This document shows positions 25,433-37,822 of a stretch of DNA of 64,000 nt, piece by piece. The position numbers and the translations under genes were made by a program. Source of the DNA: Ramazzottius varieornatus (taxonomy: Eukaryota > Tardigrada > Eutardigrada > Parachela > Ramazzottiidae); NCBI GenBank assembly GCA_001949185.1, contig BDGG01000004.1:1916278-1980277 (forward strand). Direction: 5' to 3'. Under the pieces are notes generated by a model, which had not been told where the DNA came from, did no database searches, and saw nothing but the letters and a program-made list of their open reading frames with translations. Every line of letters begins with the position of its first letter. Within the stretch, counting starts at the first letter, position 1.

Positions 25433-26739
25433 ATGCCGAGCACTTCCGAAAGAAAGCGTCTTATCGGGGATCTGGAAGAATGGGTGGTTGGACGGAAGTT
25501 AATGAAAATGAACCTAGACCTTGACGAAGATGACGACGACGACGACGATGAAGTGGACGTTCCCACCATGCTGCTGCAGCTCGTCAGTGCTACTCGATAC
25601 ATCCAACGACCGGAAGTTCCCAAGAGTAAGCACTTCGTACAGCACGTGCTTCCAGTTCTGGATGATGACCGCTTTAAATAAGAAGTTAGGATGTCCCGTG
25701 AGTCGTTCGAGACAGTACTGCGAAAGATCGAAGGACACGACGCGTTCCATCGACCAAGTAACAACCACCAATCTGATCCGCGACTACAGCTTCTGATCTG
25801 TGCCTATCGTTTCGGAAGTTCGGGAGGCTCCTCGTCCGTGGGGAAGACAGCAAGACGCTTTGGAGTGTCAGAAGGGTTTGTGATCCTGTGCACTGGTAGA
25901 TGTATTGAGGGTCTACTGTCATCGGAAGGAAGCGAAGTTACCTGGCCGAATAAGAAGGAAAGAGCTTCCATCAAGGTGCGCGTGCTGGCTCTTGGAAATT
26001 TTGTAACGCGAATTAAATCGCGGTTATAGTCTCGTATTGCTTAAAGGCACGTATTCTTGGCGATTCGGGATTTCCTGACTGTGTTGGGATGCTTGATGGC
26101 ACTCTCATCCCACTGGAACACAAGCCTGCAAAAGACGGTGAGGATTACTGGAGCCACAAATCCCGATATGGAATCTCGGCCATGGTTGTGTGTGACGACA
26201 AACGTAAAATCCGTTACCTGTGTGTCGGATTCTAAGGTTCAGCTCATGATATGAGGGTTTACAGAAATTCACCCATGGCAAGTCGAACTTCGAAGTTGTT
26301 CTCGCCCGGGGAATATCTTCTCGCTGACAGCGCTTACACCACATCAGCTTGTACCGTCGCATCCTACAAGAAATCAGCCGCAGGAGCCATGTCGACTGAT
26401 AACGAGCTTTTCAATCGATACCACTCTCCCGCAAGAATCAGAATCGAACACACTATCGGTATTCTGAAGGGACGTTTTTCCTCCTTACAGTCCCTGAGGA
26501 TCAAAATTCACGATAAGAAAAGCCACAGAGTAGCTGTAAACTGGATGAAAGCCTGTGTCGATTTACGCATCATGTTACTGACGGATAGCTACTATGATGA
26601 CAACTGGACAAAGTACCGAGACCCGGAAGCAACAGACGTTCCACAAGACGCAGCTCTATTGAATGGAAAAGGGTTCAGAGAGAACATCAAACAAAGAGTC
26701 CTCAGCATCAAAAAGTCGAGTCGACGTTTTATTCAGTAA
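25433..26739 (+). pseudogene. Harbinger/PIF-type DDE transposase, interrupted by two TAA codons
   Basis: Nuclease of the PIF/Harbinger DNA-transposon superfamily (also the origin of HARBI1). Frame: 25433-25975, intron 25976-26046, then 26047-26739. Catalytic acids are visible in the usual contexts: VGMLDGTLIPL (first Asp), LLADSAYTT (second Asp) and RIRIEHTIGILKGRF (Glu). Just upstream of the DDE core lies a typical acidic N-terminal region. The frame is broken by TAA at 25679-25681 (between DDDRFK and EVRMSRESF) and by TAA at 26233-26235 (between YLCVGF and GSAHDMRV). Both lie in otherwise collinear homologous sequence, so each replaces a single codon. No frameshift is needed. It converges with, and overlaps by 11 bp, the end of the minus-strand accessory gene. 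Confidence 0.85.
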
Positions 26740-27960
26740 AACGATTCTTGGATAATTCAAGTTGTAAAGCAAGCTTTTTATGTTCAAATTCACGTATTTC
26801 ATTTCTTTCTTCTCGGTCTCTCTGTTTCTCATCATACTCGAACTGCCGTTGTGACCGACGTTCTTCCCGTTCTTCTTCGGCAATCTTCTGTGCCAGCTCC
26901 TACTTCTTTTCTTTTAGCAACAATTTCCTTTCCGCGATGGCTAGCTGATCCCTTGTACTGGCATGTAAAGCTTCGGCGACGCTCAGTAGTTTCTGTTGAG
27001 TTTTGCTTTCCTGCACCTTCTTCTCCGGATTTCCTGACAACTTACTCTGCTGGGTGGAGTTGACCGAGCCGGGAGTACAGCGAGGTGGACAGCTGAATTG
27101 TCAGCCATGTCGAGTTCTCGGGTCTAACATTTTCTTCCGCTCACTTGAATCTTAGGACAATCAGAAGATTCGAGTGAGCGAAAGTCATTATTTTCGGCCT
27201 GAGAACCTTGGCATGGGTGACAAGTTTACTGTTCACCTCGTAACATGTTGGGTAGTCGCGGCAGGAAAATCATCTTCGGGTAAGTCCGGTAGGCTAAAGT
27301 CAACTTCCGGTGGCACGGATTCATTATACGTCACAGAATTACTTGCTTCCATCTCGCCTTCTTCACCCTCTGAGTCTCTCGGGTCAACCGACTTACGCAG
27401 TGTATCTGACGTGTATGCTGGTTCCATGGCAGCTCGATCGGTAAAGACTGGACGTAGTCTGAACCAGTAAGGACAATAGTTCAGCACGATGCCTGTAAAA
27501 CAATAGTCTGCATTAGTATTGAATTAGGCTGCGTATGACGTAACGTGCACGATCGTAAATCCAATGGGTAAAAGCTACCTCGAAAACCGCGCGACTTCTG
27601 GGTACGGAGTTACCTTTGTTCGTTGGATCTTCCATATTCTCCTCAATAGGTCTCTCAGGATCAGGATTATTGCAGACAGAGCCGCTGGCTTTTAGAAAGG
27701 CCAGAGCGAGCTTGTACCCCTTTTCCAAGTGGACCAACTTGTTTTTGATCATGGTGCTGTCCCGTCGAACGCCGAGCTGACCCAAGTAAATGGATATCTT
27801 CCGGTAGACTGCAGCTTTGCTCACTTCTGTCGTCTTCATTTTTCCCGTCAATTTGATCTTCTTCCCAGCTCCTTTGAGCAGCGCGTAGTTGGCCTGATCC
27901 TCGACTCACTGTATCAGATGTTCTTCCTCTCCTGGCATCCAGATTCCGTAACCGCGCGTC
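26729..27960 (-). pseudogene. Harbinger accessory trihelix/Myb-SANT-like DNA-binding protein, broken
   Basis: Partner protein that Harbinger elements encode to bring the transposase to the nucleus and to its ends. On the minus strand the N-terminal trihelix-like part reads WMPGEEEHLIQ, then TGA (27906-27908), then ANYALLKGAGKKIK and VYRKISIYLGQLGVRR. The middle is acidic. The C-terminal part (about 26729-26990) is a long charged coiled coil (QLAIAERKLLLKEKK, then TAG at 26900-26902, then ELAQKIAEEERE) and stops with TAA at 26729-26731. Both stops fall inside otherwise continuous sequence. Intron positions between the parts are not settled. Likely non-functional like the transposase beside it. 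Confidence 0.7.
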
Positions 27961-30449
27961 TCGCCGTTGTCAGAGCCAGCGGATGTCTGATCGTTGCTTG
28001 TTACCCGCTTATCTTGAAAGCGAAATTTCGTAATCCACTTTCAAGATCAACACAATCAACGGAGTTTTTTGGCCTGTCGTGAGGAGGACTAATGACATGG
28101 ACTCACCATGTCCAGTTGTACGGAGAATCAATGGCTAATTACAAGTGTAGTTCCGTATTTCAACTAGGTCAGAAATTACGCTGTCCCTACCACGTTCGCA
28201 CTCCTGCTCCTCTGACTTCACGCAGATATCAATAGTACACACCTGACCGCAGCAAGAACTCTGCAACAAAAATTCTTCCCAAAAATACACTGCTGTACAC
28301 GCGCCTGGCCTAACTGTTGGCATGGACAAAGAGTTGGCAGCCGGCCGAAAGCGGTAATGGCCACCTTAATTTGATGTACGTTGCCGCTTTTGACGGGCTG
28401 CCAGCTGTGTTTTCCATGGCATCAGTTAGGCCAGGCGCGTGCACACCCTTGCATAGGGGAAACTCTTTCCTTGTACAGGGGCAGGTGTTCAGCCAAAGGG
28501 TGGCCACTGGTCAATCGTTACTTGTGGGTGCGCAGAGGTGCGCGTTGGTTATCGAATGCCTCTCATTAAAACCAGCAACTTGATGTTGTTAGATGCGTTC
28601 TTTAGCCCATAGGAGCAAATCACCCAGTTCCAAATGATTTTTTTTCATCTACGCGCAAATTCCACTCAATAAACCGGAGAAGCGGTTTTCGAACCACGTT
28701 CGGAACGCTATTTTAGAAAGAGTAAAAATGATGATTGGTTGAATGACAAGCTAAGTTGGGCTGTACTTGATCTTGCTGGGCCTATCTGTGTCTCCGATAA
28801 TTCGCTGAGAAAATCATCCGTCCACGGTCTACCGGTGTTTGCGAAAGTTATACACAGCGTTCATCAAGCAGTTTGCGATTCAGATAGATCATTGATTATC
28901 ATGAAACGATGGTACGAACAATCAATCAGCGCCTGGCTTGACGCTTCACCCGCGTGTCCGTCTATCCGAATACCACCGTCTTCGTTGTTCGACTTGCGGT
29001 CAGGCAACAGACGCTTTCTTCTAGACGGGAAGAGACCGCTCCATGCAAGCTTTGACTTATCGAGATCAGGACTTCACCACTTGTTGATTAATTCTGTCTG
29101 CGCAGCCGCCTATTTCAAGCTTGGTTGCGGGCCCGATGGAGGACTGTAATTAAGTGCAAAGAGGAGCGGCAGCTTTGCCAGTCTCTGAACCTGGATGGTT
29201 CGTTGCTCCTAACACAATGGTTCGGCAGCTTCATTTGAATCATTAACTACGTATATGGTATGTGGACAGTCATTCTTAACACCCTGATTACCACCGTACT
29301 CATTGTGAGTACAATACGGCACTTTTTCGCTCCCCATAATTTCCATTTTGCCCGGTTTGAATCAAACTTTTTTTGATTGCCTGGTCTGCGGTCATATCAC
29401 CGAAACGCAGCTGATGACCACTGGTCAGTACAACTTCCGCAGGCTGGAAAAAATCCTTACGATTTCGGGCAGTTTCGGGAGTATTTTAGGTTTCCTGGGA
29501 AAGTTGATCGGCATGACGTCCGGTGGGGAAGATACCTTTTCATGACCAAAACCATACTTTTAAAATTCCGTGTTCGGTTATGAAGCCCCAGCTTGATCTT
29601 AACGCACGTGAGACTGTCTAGCTTGTAATTTAAAACCAAATAATACCATAAAATAGCCACACCAACTTGGCAAGAAAATTAAAACTGTTGAATTTGGCCA
29701 TTTTGCCGGGAAATCCTCCTTGCGGCAAAAATTGTGACTCTCGCCTCAAACGGTAGATTCATGCTTTCGACCATTTTTCATGTGGCCAGGTCCTCGTTCT
29801 ATTTGTTTTAAATAAGATCACCGCAGGCTGTCAACTGCAAACTCAGAAATAAATTTTGGAAATGGACTCCGAAAACTACGAAAGTTGACTGCAGTTTCCA
29901 CTGTTCACCATGCCTGGTTTCACGCCGATTTCGACGTCCACTGGGCAGATTTCTAACCAGTTATTTTTTAGGAGGTTAGAAAGAGTATTTTAGACCAAAG
30001 AAGATCAGTTTCGAAGTTGCGCAAAAATCCGGTCGAAAATTCTCTAATCTTATAGGTGGTAGTCACTTGGCCGCATCGGGCTGTAGTTACTTTTCACAGG
30101 ACAGGACCACTGCTTCGGGCGTGGGAACTGCCGGCTGATAGGAGTGCCACTTAAAACATTGCCCCACGCAACGGAAACGACGACCCGCGCCCTCTCGTCA
30201 GTATCAACCGGATTAAGGAGAAAGGAATTTGAAAGGCTGGAGCAGTAGATTTTCGATTGGACATCATTCGCACGCCAGCGAACGCAACGTCGGAAAGAGC
30301 GCGTCACCTCCAAGCTTCAAGTGCGAACGCATGCACGATACGTCTCAATCGGGAAGGCTGTACATCACTTCCGCGTTCTCTTCCAGCTGTGGACTTGCAG
30401 TTCTTTTCTGATCCTTGCCTTGCAAAAGTTGAAAACATCCCACTTCAAA
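27961..30449. other. 2.5 kb without a confident gene, mostly upstream of the guanylate cyclase
   Basis: Contains a long hairpin (28294-28444, listed separately) and an ORF 28739-29149 (+, 136 codons) with no recognisable content. From about 29300 the sequence is AT-rich with short runs of T and A. The final few hundred bases should hold the cyclase promoter and 5' UTR. Confidence 0.4.
28294..28444. repeat. Long imperfect inverted repeat (hairpin), MITE-like
   Basis: Left arm 28294-28357 and right arm 28381-28444 are imperfect reverse complements with a 23-nt loop. The outer 20 bases are nearly perfect (CACGCGCCTGGCCTAACTG against CAGTTAGGCCAGGCGCGTG). Weaker complementarity continues outside both arms, so both strands encode similar short peptides (VRPGACT on each). 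Could be a foldback MITE or an inverted duplication. Confidence 0.75.
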
Positions 30450-33400
30450 ATGTATGGTTTACTTTTAGAAGCTATTGCTGACTTCATCCGGAAGAGTTAC
30501 GGCGAGGAAGCGTGGAATAATATCCTTGTTGATTCCAACATTGGAATTACCACTTTCGGAATCCACGACGTGTACTCGGAGGCCTATATTCCCAAAATAG
30601 TCGATGTCGCGTGCTCTTCGCTCGGCGTCACGAAGAACGAACTGCTGATGCGGTTTGGCGCCAGTTTTGTGGACTTCATTCACGAGTATGGATATGAGAA
30701 AATCTTGCGGGTTCTGGGTCGTCACTACCGGGACTTTCTGAACGGACTCGACAACCTGCATGAGTAAGGATCCTGCTTCATAGTTTCCGAACACTTATTA
30801 GTATACACTTCCAGTTGTTGCAGATACCTCAGGTTCGGCTACCGGCATCTCCAGCCGCCTTCCTTCTTCGTCGAAAAGGAGACGAGTCACGGTCTTATCT
30901 TGCATTATCGAAGCCGCCGACGATACTCAGGTACGAACGCAATGAGTTGACCGCTGTTACTAGCTTGTTTCTGGCTTGCAGATACCCGCAACCGTAACGA
31001 TGGTTGATGCTTGAACAACGGCGACTCTAAAAAGGGGTGAGACTGATACCTTGTGATTTTCTGCTAACAGGGTACGTCGACTACGTCTGCGGACAGCTGA
31101 AAGCCGTCGCCAAAAAATTTTATCGGAAAGATGTCCACATTGAAGTTCTGTCACGTAGCTTCATTGGGTCGCGGGTGCGTGTCATCTTCGATGTTCAGGT
31201 TAGACCTAATGGGTTTCTTCAGTTTGACCATATGGGTAAAATCCCGTATATAAGTAATCAAAGTGTGCCCGGAAGATTACATTCCTGGATGATTAAGCTT
31301 TAAACGGGTAACTTGCATTTTTACTTCAGTTCGACAACGAGGAGTTTCTTGGAATCAAGCTGCCGAAAAACAGCTTTGTGCGCGACAGGAGCTTGTCAAA
31401 AGTTCGATCCGACCTATTCTTCCGGATGTTCCCATTTCATATTGGTAAGCCAGGTTTTTACGAAGTTGGAAGACTAGGTGCAGGACATGCCATTATTTAC
31501 TGAGTATAATTATGATGACCTGTCCTGAAAGTAACCTCCTCGGCTTCACTCTAACCTTGTTAATCACAATGCATGACCGCTGATCCGTTTTGTTTCTTCC
31601 AGTTTTTGATAGCGAAATGCTGATTACACATGTCGGGTATGTGGACTGCCGTAATTACTACCGTCCTTTCATTAGTTTTCTTATTGACGAGCTCGAACCT
31701 AGCAATCATTTTGCAGATCCGCGCTTTTTGCAGTGAAACCGGGTAAGGGCTGAATGAGGGATCTCCCGCCAAACTGTATCCTGAATTTGCAATGTCTTCA
31801 CTCCTAAATATTGACCTTTTATTCGCTGCAGATATAATTGGATATGATATAACGCACGTGAGTGGATATTAGCTGAGCCGGAAGGTTGCATGCACTGATC
31901 CGCGGTCTCGCGCTTGCACTTTTTCAGGTATTCGATCTGATCAAGCCGCTCATCAACTTCAGCTGGGATCAGCTGTTGATCCACGGTAAGAATGGCTGTG
32001 GGATCCGTATAACGAGGTGCCATCGGCACTGGCGCTTCTTATTACGCTCCCTTCTTTAGTGAATAACGCCTTTGAGCTGAAAACAATCGATCGAGTACAA
32101 AGACGAGGAACCCCTGTGAAAAACAGTCAGGAAAAGGATGAGATCGATACCGGTGAGTGCGTCTATCTCCATCGCCTTCGCTGTTAACGCTCAACCCAGA
32201 GCACGTCAAACTTAAGGCTCGTATTTCTTTAATGGGTCGTCTGATTGAAAAACAGGAAGTAACAGGGTCACATCATCAAATAAGTTTCACGGCTAAGGTC
32301 ACGGGCCCCTTGCTCGATTACCGAGATATCTGAGCTGTTTCTCTTTCCAGAGGACGGTAGCTTAGATGCGGACGACAGTGACGACGGTGTTGCGCTTTCA
32401 CGGAGCGGTGTGCATCTTCAATTAAAAGGAGAAATGAAGCCTATCTCAAGCCTAAACTGCTTCTGTTTTTTGGGAACCCTTGTGTTAGTATCTCCTCTGG
32501 GTTTCCGCTTTCGCGCTGTTGACTGTAATTTAATGCCTGATTGAATTTTCAGCATGTCGGATCTTTCTGTTCTCTTCAAGGCAGGACTTTACCTCAACGA
32601 CCTCAGGTACGCAGTTTCGGTGTATCGTACGCACTCGCTTCACCGTGCTGACGCTGCTGAGATATGGATGGATGTAACTGAAAGCCAAATACCTATTTGC
32701 AGCATGCACGATTCGAGTCGGGACCTCCTGCTGGCGGGGACCCAGCAGGTGATCATGAATGGACAACAAGACAATAACAGTGCACGTTGTCCATTGTTAT
32801 ACTCATCACTATTTTCTGGTGGCTTAGTCAGCCGAACTGAAGCTGGCTCTGGATCAAGAACAGCAAAAAAGCAAAATTCTGGAAGAAAGTATGCAACGGT
32901 TGGAGGTGAGTTCTACAGTGGAACCAGACTACTGTATTAGACTGTTTGTCAGCATGTACAGTGCGTAGTAAGTGGCACTGTGGCTTTTTCAGGAAGAACG
33001 AGAACGAACGGCGGAACTGTTGTATCAAATGATACCTCGAGAGATCGCAGATAAACTTCGGAATGGAGTCCCGGCTGAAGACACCTGGCAGGTCTTTTCA
33101 TCCGTCAGCATCCTCTTCAGCGACATGTACCAGTTCGTCAACATCTGCGAGAGTTTGAGTCCTCTGGAAGTGGTGTCGCTGTTGAACGCCATGTACGTCA
33201 CCTTTGACCAGCGGACGGAACAGCATCATGTTTACAAGGTGAAACTTCCTGTGCTACCCAAGTGAAATAATTTTTGGCGCCGGGTTGTGGTCTCTTGGTA
33301 TTCTCAAACTCATCGTGACTTTTCTCGCAAGGTGGAAACGGTCAATGACAACTACATGATCGTTGCCGGCGCGCCATCTCCAGATCCGCAACATCAAGCT

Positions 33401-34139
33401 CGTATATGTGATTTCGCTCTGTCGATGATCGAAGGTTGTGAGTCCGTTGTCCAACCGGCTACTGGTCAACATATCGAAATACGGATTGGTAAATTCTTTT
33501 TTTCATCTGACTTCCTGTCTAATCACGTACTTTCTCAAATACACACTGTATTACAGGCATCCACAGCGGGAGTATAGTAGGCGGTATGCGACAAGTCAAG
33601 GCTTTTTCCCATAGTTATGACCCGATGTCTAAATGTGCATTCACGTTTGATTTCCAGGAGTGGTGGGACTTCGAACACCGCGGTTTTGTTGTAAGTTTTT
33701 GTGCGTTGGATTTCTGCACTGAAACATATACGTAAACAACCACATGCATTATTTTGTAGTATTCGGGGATCCTGTCAATACAGCTAGCAGAATGATGTCA
33801 TCGGGAGTGGTCAGTTTTTTTCCGCGTGTTTATTTGGAACTTGTTCGAGTTTCAATAGAAGTTCAACATACCTGCGGCTTCTGTAAGCTTATCAGTTCGT
33901 TATTTTATTGTTTGCTGATTTCCAGCCCATGAAAATCCACATCAGTTTCGCCACCGCGGAACACCTTGACCATGAGGTCTACGATATCGAGGAACGAGGC
34001 TCGGTCGAAGTGAAGGTACCGAAAAGAACTATATAGAAAGCTTCCACGTACTGATATAATTACATCAATATTAATTCGATTTTCGTTGTAGGGGAAGGGA
34101 ACCATGAAGACGTACTGGGTCAATGGCAAAAGATTGTGA
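30450..34139 (+). CDS. Atypical soluble guanylate cyclase, Gyc-88E/gcy-31-33 type
   Basis: Haem-containing cytosolic cyclase making cGMP; invertebrate relatives sense oxygen rather than only nitric oxide. Twenty exons (first 30450-30763, last 34092-34139) sum to 620 residues. The HNOB domain starts MYGLLLEAIADFI and keeps the proximal haem ligand His (about residue 104, NGLDNLHEYL) and the Y-x-S-x-R motif (HYRSRRRYSG). Then the HNOBA region (FDLIKPLINF, GVHLQLKGEM, HDSSRDLLLAGTQQ), a coiled coil (ELKLALDQEQQKSKILEES), and the class III catalytic domain. Metal-binding Asps are in ILFSDMYQF and VETVNDNYM. The guanine-selecting Glu (YKVE) and Cys (RICD) and the transition-state pair NTASR are present. 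Two exons are 26-27 nt. The loop after the first Asp is unusual, see findings. Confidence 0.9.
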
Positions 34140-34722
34140 ACACAAGGCAAGCCTCATTGTCAAACCCCAGCGGTTCCCACCGTATTTCGACCGTTAACCG
34201 AGAAATTTCTCACCGTTCTACGCCCTCGTAATGGTTAATCTGCAGGAAGCACCAAGACTCGCGACCGAGACGTTCATCAGACTTTTCCTCTAGTCCGTCC
34301 TTTACCGCACTCCGCGGTATCAGGTCGAGATGAACGATTTCGGACAGGTTCCACTTCGGAGATTTTAAGTATCAACGCACGAACATCCGCATACGATTCA
34401 AGTTTAGCTGGAAGCCTGGAACTCTACGTCTATGTATCATTCGTTAATCATTGTTGAAGCTCATAAGACATAATTACTCGCTCATGCAGGAATATATAGA
34501 GCAGAACCCTCAGATCTGTAATTCATTCCGGTTTGTTTATTGTGCCATTGATTAGCCCAGTTGAGAGACTCTAATGCTGGTTCTTCGTTGATGTCTGAGC
34601 AAGGCACTCGACGAACTCACCGTTTCATGCATCTATCGTTTGGCTGGCTGTAGGACTTTGTTTAGTTTGATAAACTTCTGGTAATCAAACAGAAATTCCT
34701 TGTAATCCAAGTGAATCCCAAA
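34140..34722. other. Intergenic, 583 bp
   Basis: Lies between the cyclase stop and the start of the chitin-binding gene in the same orientation. No coding or repeat signal recognised. Confidence 0.4.
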
Positions 34723-37700
34723 ATGGGACACACGCGTAGTGTGATCATCTGGTGGACTTCCTTTGTCGTCTTTCTTATTGGTACGTTCTCCCGACGGTAC
34801 TAGATATTCAAGCAAACGGTTTTTCCTAATTAATCACGCTTTGATTTTCCCAGGTCTTTCTCTCAGCAGCGCGGACGACGCCACCACCACGACCACCAAT
34901 ACACCAGGTACGTTAATGCAATATTTACGTGAATATTCGTGTAAATTATATTGCATGAAAATCCTTACAATCGTAGAACCTCCGCTTGACTGGTACGAAT
35001 GTCCGGATCAATATTCATACCATAACCATCCAGGAAATTGCACTCAGTATATAATTTGCGTAAGTCGTTCTACGAATTTATCTGGTCCCAGGCGGTGCTG
35101 GTCACCTTGAAACTTTTGGGACTTAACTCCGTCATTCTATTCTTGTTGTTTAGGTCTTCGGGAAGGCCTATTTGAGGTGGTGTGAAGGCGGACTCAACTG
35201 GAATGACCAGCTTAAGGTACACCGTAGTCATTAGCAAACTCATCGTCCAGAGTGTGCTGCGTAATCTTGAATTATCTTTTCCTGATATGCCAATTAAGTT
35301 CTTCTCCGACTAACCTGTTTCGTAAACAGATCTGCGACTGGCCGAACAAGAAAACACTGTGTCAGCAGATTGATGCAAGTAAGTTCGGAAGTACAATCTG
35401 TTCAAAGCAGGTCCCGGAACTTGCTGTCCAAATATTCCACGACCGTTTCGGTTTCAGACACCGCGTACCGTCCAGAGTCTTCACCAGTTATGCCCGCGCC
35501 ATCTTTCCCCCAACAATCCGAAAGCGAAACGGCCATGTTGAACTCGGGCGACCCTAACGAGCTGCCCAAAAGCTTTCAGAACTTCAGTCCCGACGAAGAC
35601 GCTGCCAGAAATCAGTTGACACAGTATGCTGGCAAACAGGTAGTGTACCACAACAGGGACTCGAATGGTCCACCGCGGGACGCAGCCGACCCCAGTCTGC
35701 AGCAAGATGGCTCTCAACAGTACAGCAAGTATTCGCAACAAAGCAACCCGCCGCCGCCATCCAAAAACCAGAACAGAGCGGATGGTCTTCAGCCACTTCA
35801 GAGTCCAGACATGCAAGCACCTCGCGGCCCACCTCAGAAAATGTCCTCGTGGGACACCGGCAACGACGATTACCCGCCTCAACGCCAGCCCGCACCACAA
35901 CAGCAGCGTGCAGCCCCTCTAAAGATGTCGGGACCTCCAGCGTCCGATCAACCTGCTGGCGTAGCAGGTGATCGGATAATTATATGGACAGAACATTTCT
36001 AGTTATTCATCATGGTCTGATCACGTACAATCCCTCTGCAGGTAACCCGCCGCCGTGGTTGGCCATGGCCATGCAAAAGAAAATCAAAGCTCCTTCCGCC
36101 GAAGAATTTAGGATGAAAGCCAGAGGTCCTCCCAGACAGTCGGCAGGAGACGATCAGCAGTCGCAAAGTGGACCTAGTGACCAGCGACCCATGCAAGGCA
36201 TGAGCCGCGGACCACCATCCGACATGGAACAGCAGTCATCCGGCCGGCCAGAAGCAGCAGCGCCCCCTGATCCGTCACGTGGCGGACCTTCTCCTGATCA
36301 GTCGCGAGGTGGACTTCCCTCGGATCAGTCGCGTAGAGTCGCTCCTCCAAGACCCAACCCGCAACAGCCTCCTCGAGACTCGAGTCCGTACTCGCAATCG
36401 CCCCAGTCGGTCAAACCACAACCCTATCCAGGTTCGTTAGTCTCGTCAGCGATTTTGTGAGTTCCATGAGTTTCTAGATAGAAACTGTTTCATTTTCAGA
36501 GTACCCAAGTTCGGATGATCAAAGCCCTCCACCTCGAAGCCGTAGTCCGCCACCCGCTACGCAGAATTCCGACAGGTACCAGCAAATGTATCAAGGACCC
36601 CCAAGGGGGGCAAGTGACAACCAAAGCCCAAAGAAGAACTCAACGCCGTCACAAATGAATCGCGGACCACCTCAGAACAGCCAGCAAGGAAGTCGTTCTA
36701 GTCCTTTTCAGTCTATGGGTCGCCCATCCGCCAACAATGCCGATTCTGACAGCCAGTCACGCCCATCTCAAAACGGTTTCTCAAGACAGCCGTCAGGCCA
36801 AAACTCTAACCCATCATTCCCACCACAGTCTAGCCAAGGATCGAGATCTCAGGACGACGGCAGACCACCTCGACCACCTCCATCTTCCAACTTTGATGAC
36901 CAGCGACCGCCGTCGAATCAAGGCTTTCCGCAACGAAGGGCACCAGCTGGTTCGGATGACGGCGATAGCCCGTCTGGGTCGTTCCGAGGTAACGAATGTA
37001 GTCGTTCAAGCTGTCATTGGCTTGATGATTTCACGTATATTCTTTCTAGGCATGGCGAGAGCGCCACAGGGCGGACCATCCATCCAGCGCGCCCAGTCAA
37101 CCCAACAGGGAACAGCTTCTGAGAACTTGTGGAACCAGATTCGCGGCGGCCAGGATAGCTCCAACGACAACCAACAGCAACAACCTCCACCACAAAGTCG
37201 CGGTCCTCCGTCAGGCGGCAATGGTCATGAGCGCTCTCAAAACTCCGCTGGCAGTCCCTCGCCTATTCGCTCTCCATTTGCCTCCTTCGGGTTCGGAGGG
37301 CAGCAAGACACAAAAAAGCCCGGCCCCTCCGACTCCGACGATGAGAGTGGTCCAATGCCCAGTAGCTTCATGCAGTCCGGACCACCACAGCCTCAAGGGT
37401 TCAACATGCCCAGCATGCAGTCTTCGCGCGGACGGCCTTCCTCCAGTCGCCCAGCTGACGCTGATAATCCACAGTCCGACAACACTCCGAGCAGAAATGA
37501 CCAGCAGCAGTCAGCTGGCTTTGCCAATGGTTCTCCCATACAAGATCAGATAAACCGAATGAGAAGCAGGTTCCCCAGCTCGTCCGATGACGATGGGTCT
37601 CAGCCAAGTAACAGACAAGCTTCAAGACAGCAGGGTCCTTCCCTCGAAGAAACAGTCAACCGGTGGGGTGGATTCGATGATTCCGACCCAAGCGGAAGCC

Positions 37701-37822
37701 AACAACAACAGCCTCAACAGCCAAGAACGGGCCCTATACGTTTGTTTGGGGACGACAACGACCAAAAGCAGTCGTCGGCTCCCAGTGATTATGATGTGCA
37801 AAGGTTTTATGTTGGTGTATAA
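34723..37822 (+). CDS. Secreted chitin-binding (CBM14/peritrophin) protein with long Pro/Gln/Ser-rich tail
   Basis: Probable extracellular cuticle or matrix protein. Exons 34723-34780, 34854-34907, 34977-35059, 35154-35216, 35330-35378, 35458-35967, 36042-36431, 36500-36988 and 37050-37822 sum exactly to 822 residues. A signal peptide (VIIWWTSFVVFLIGLSLSSA) is followed by a Thr-rich spacer and one chitin-binding type 2 domain with six cysteines (WYECPDQYSYHNHPGNC, YIICVFGKAYLRWCEG, ICDWPNKKTLC). The remaining about 700 residues are low-complexity, rich in Pro, Gln, Ser, Gly, Asp and Arg, with recurring short units such as RGPP, GPPQ and SRGG and no predicted fold. The next gene has the same head and a similar linker before an enzyme domain. 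The last intron could be missed if a further exon exists, but the stop at 37820 closes the frame. Confidence 0.85.

Noticed and set aside
28739..29149. Plus-strand ORF of 136 codons
   Set aside because: No family resemblance and no supporting splice context; listed only as part of the gap.
35481..35900. Minus-strand ORF of 139 codons opposite the chitin-binding gene tail
   Set aside because: Antisense shadow of a repetitive GC-richer exon; many such ORFs occur opposite both low-complexity tails.
36737..37822. Single long plus-strand ORF running through 36988-37050
   Set aside because: Before 37050 it is in a different frame from the RGPP/PQS-rich tail; a good donor at 36989 and acceptor at 37049 join the proper frames.
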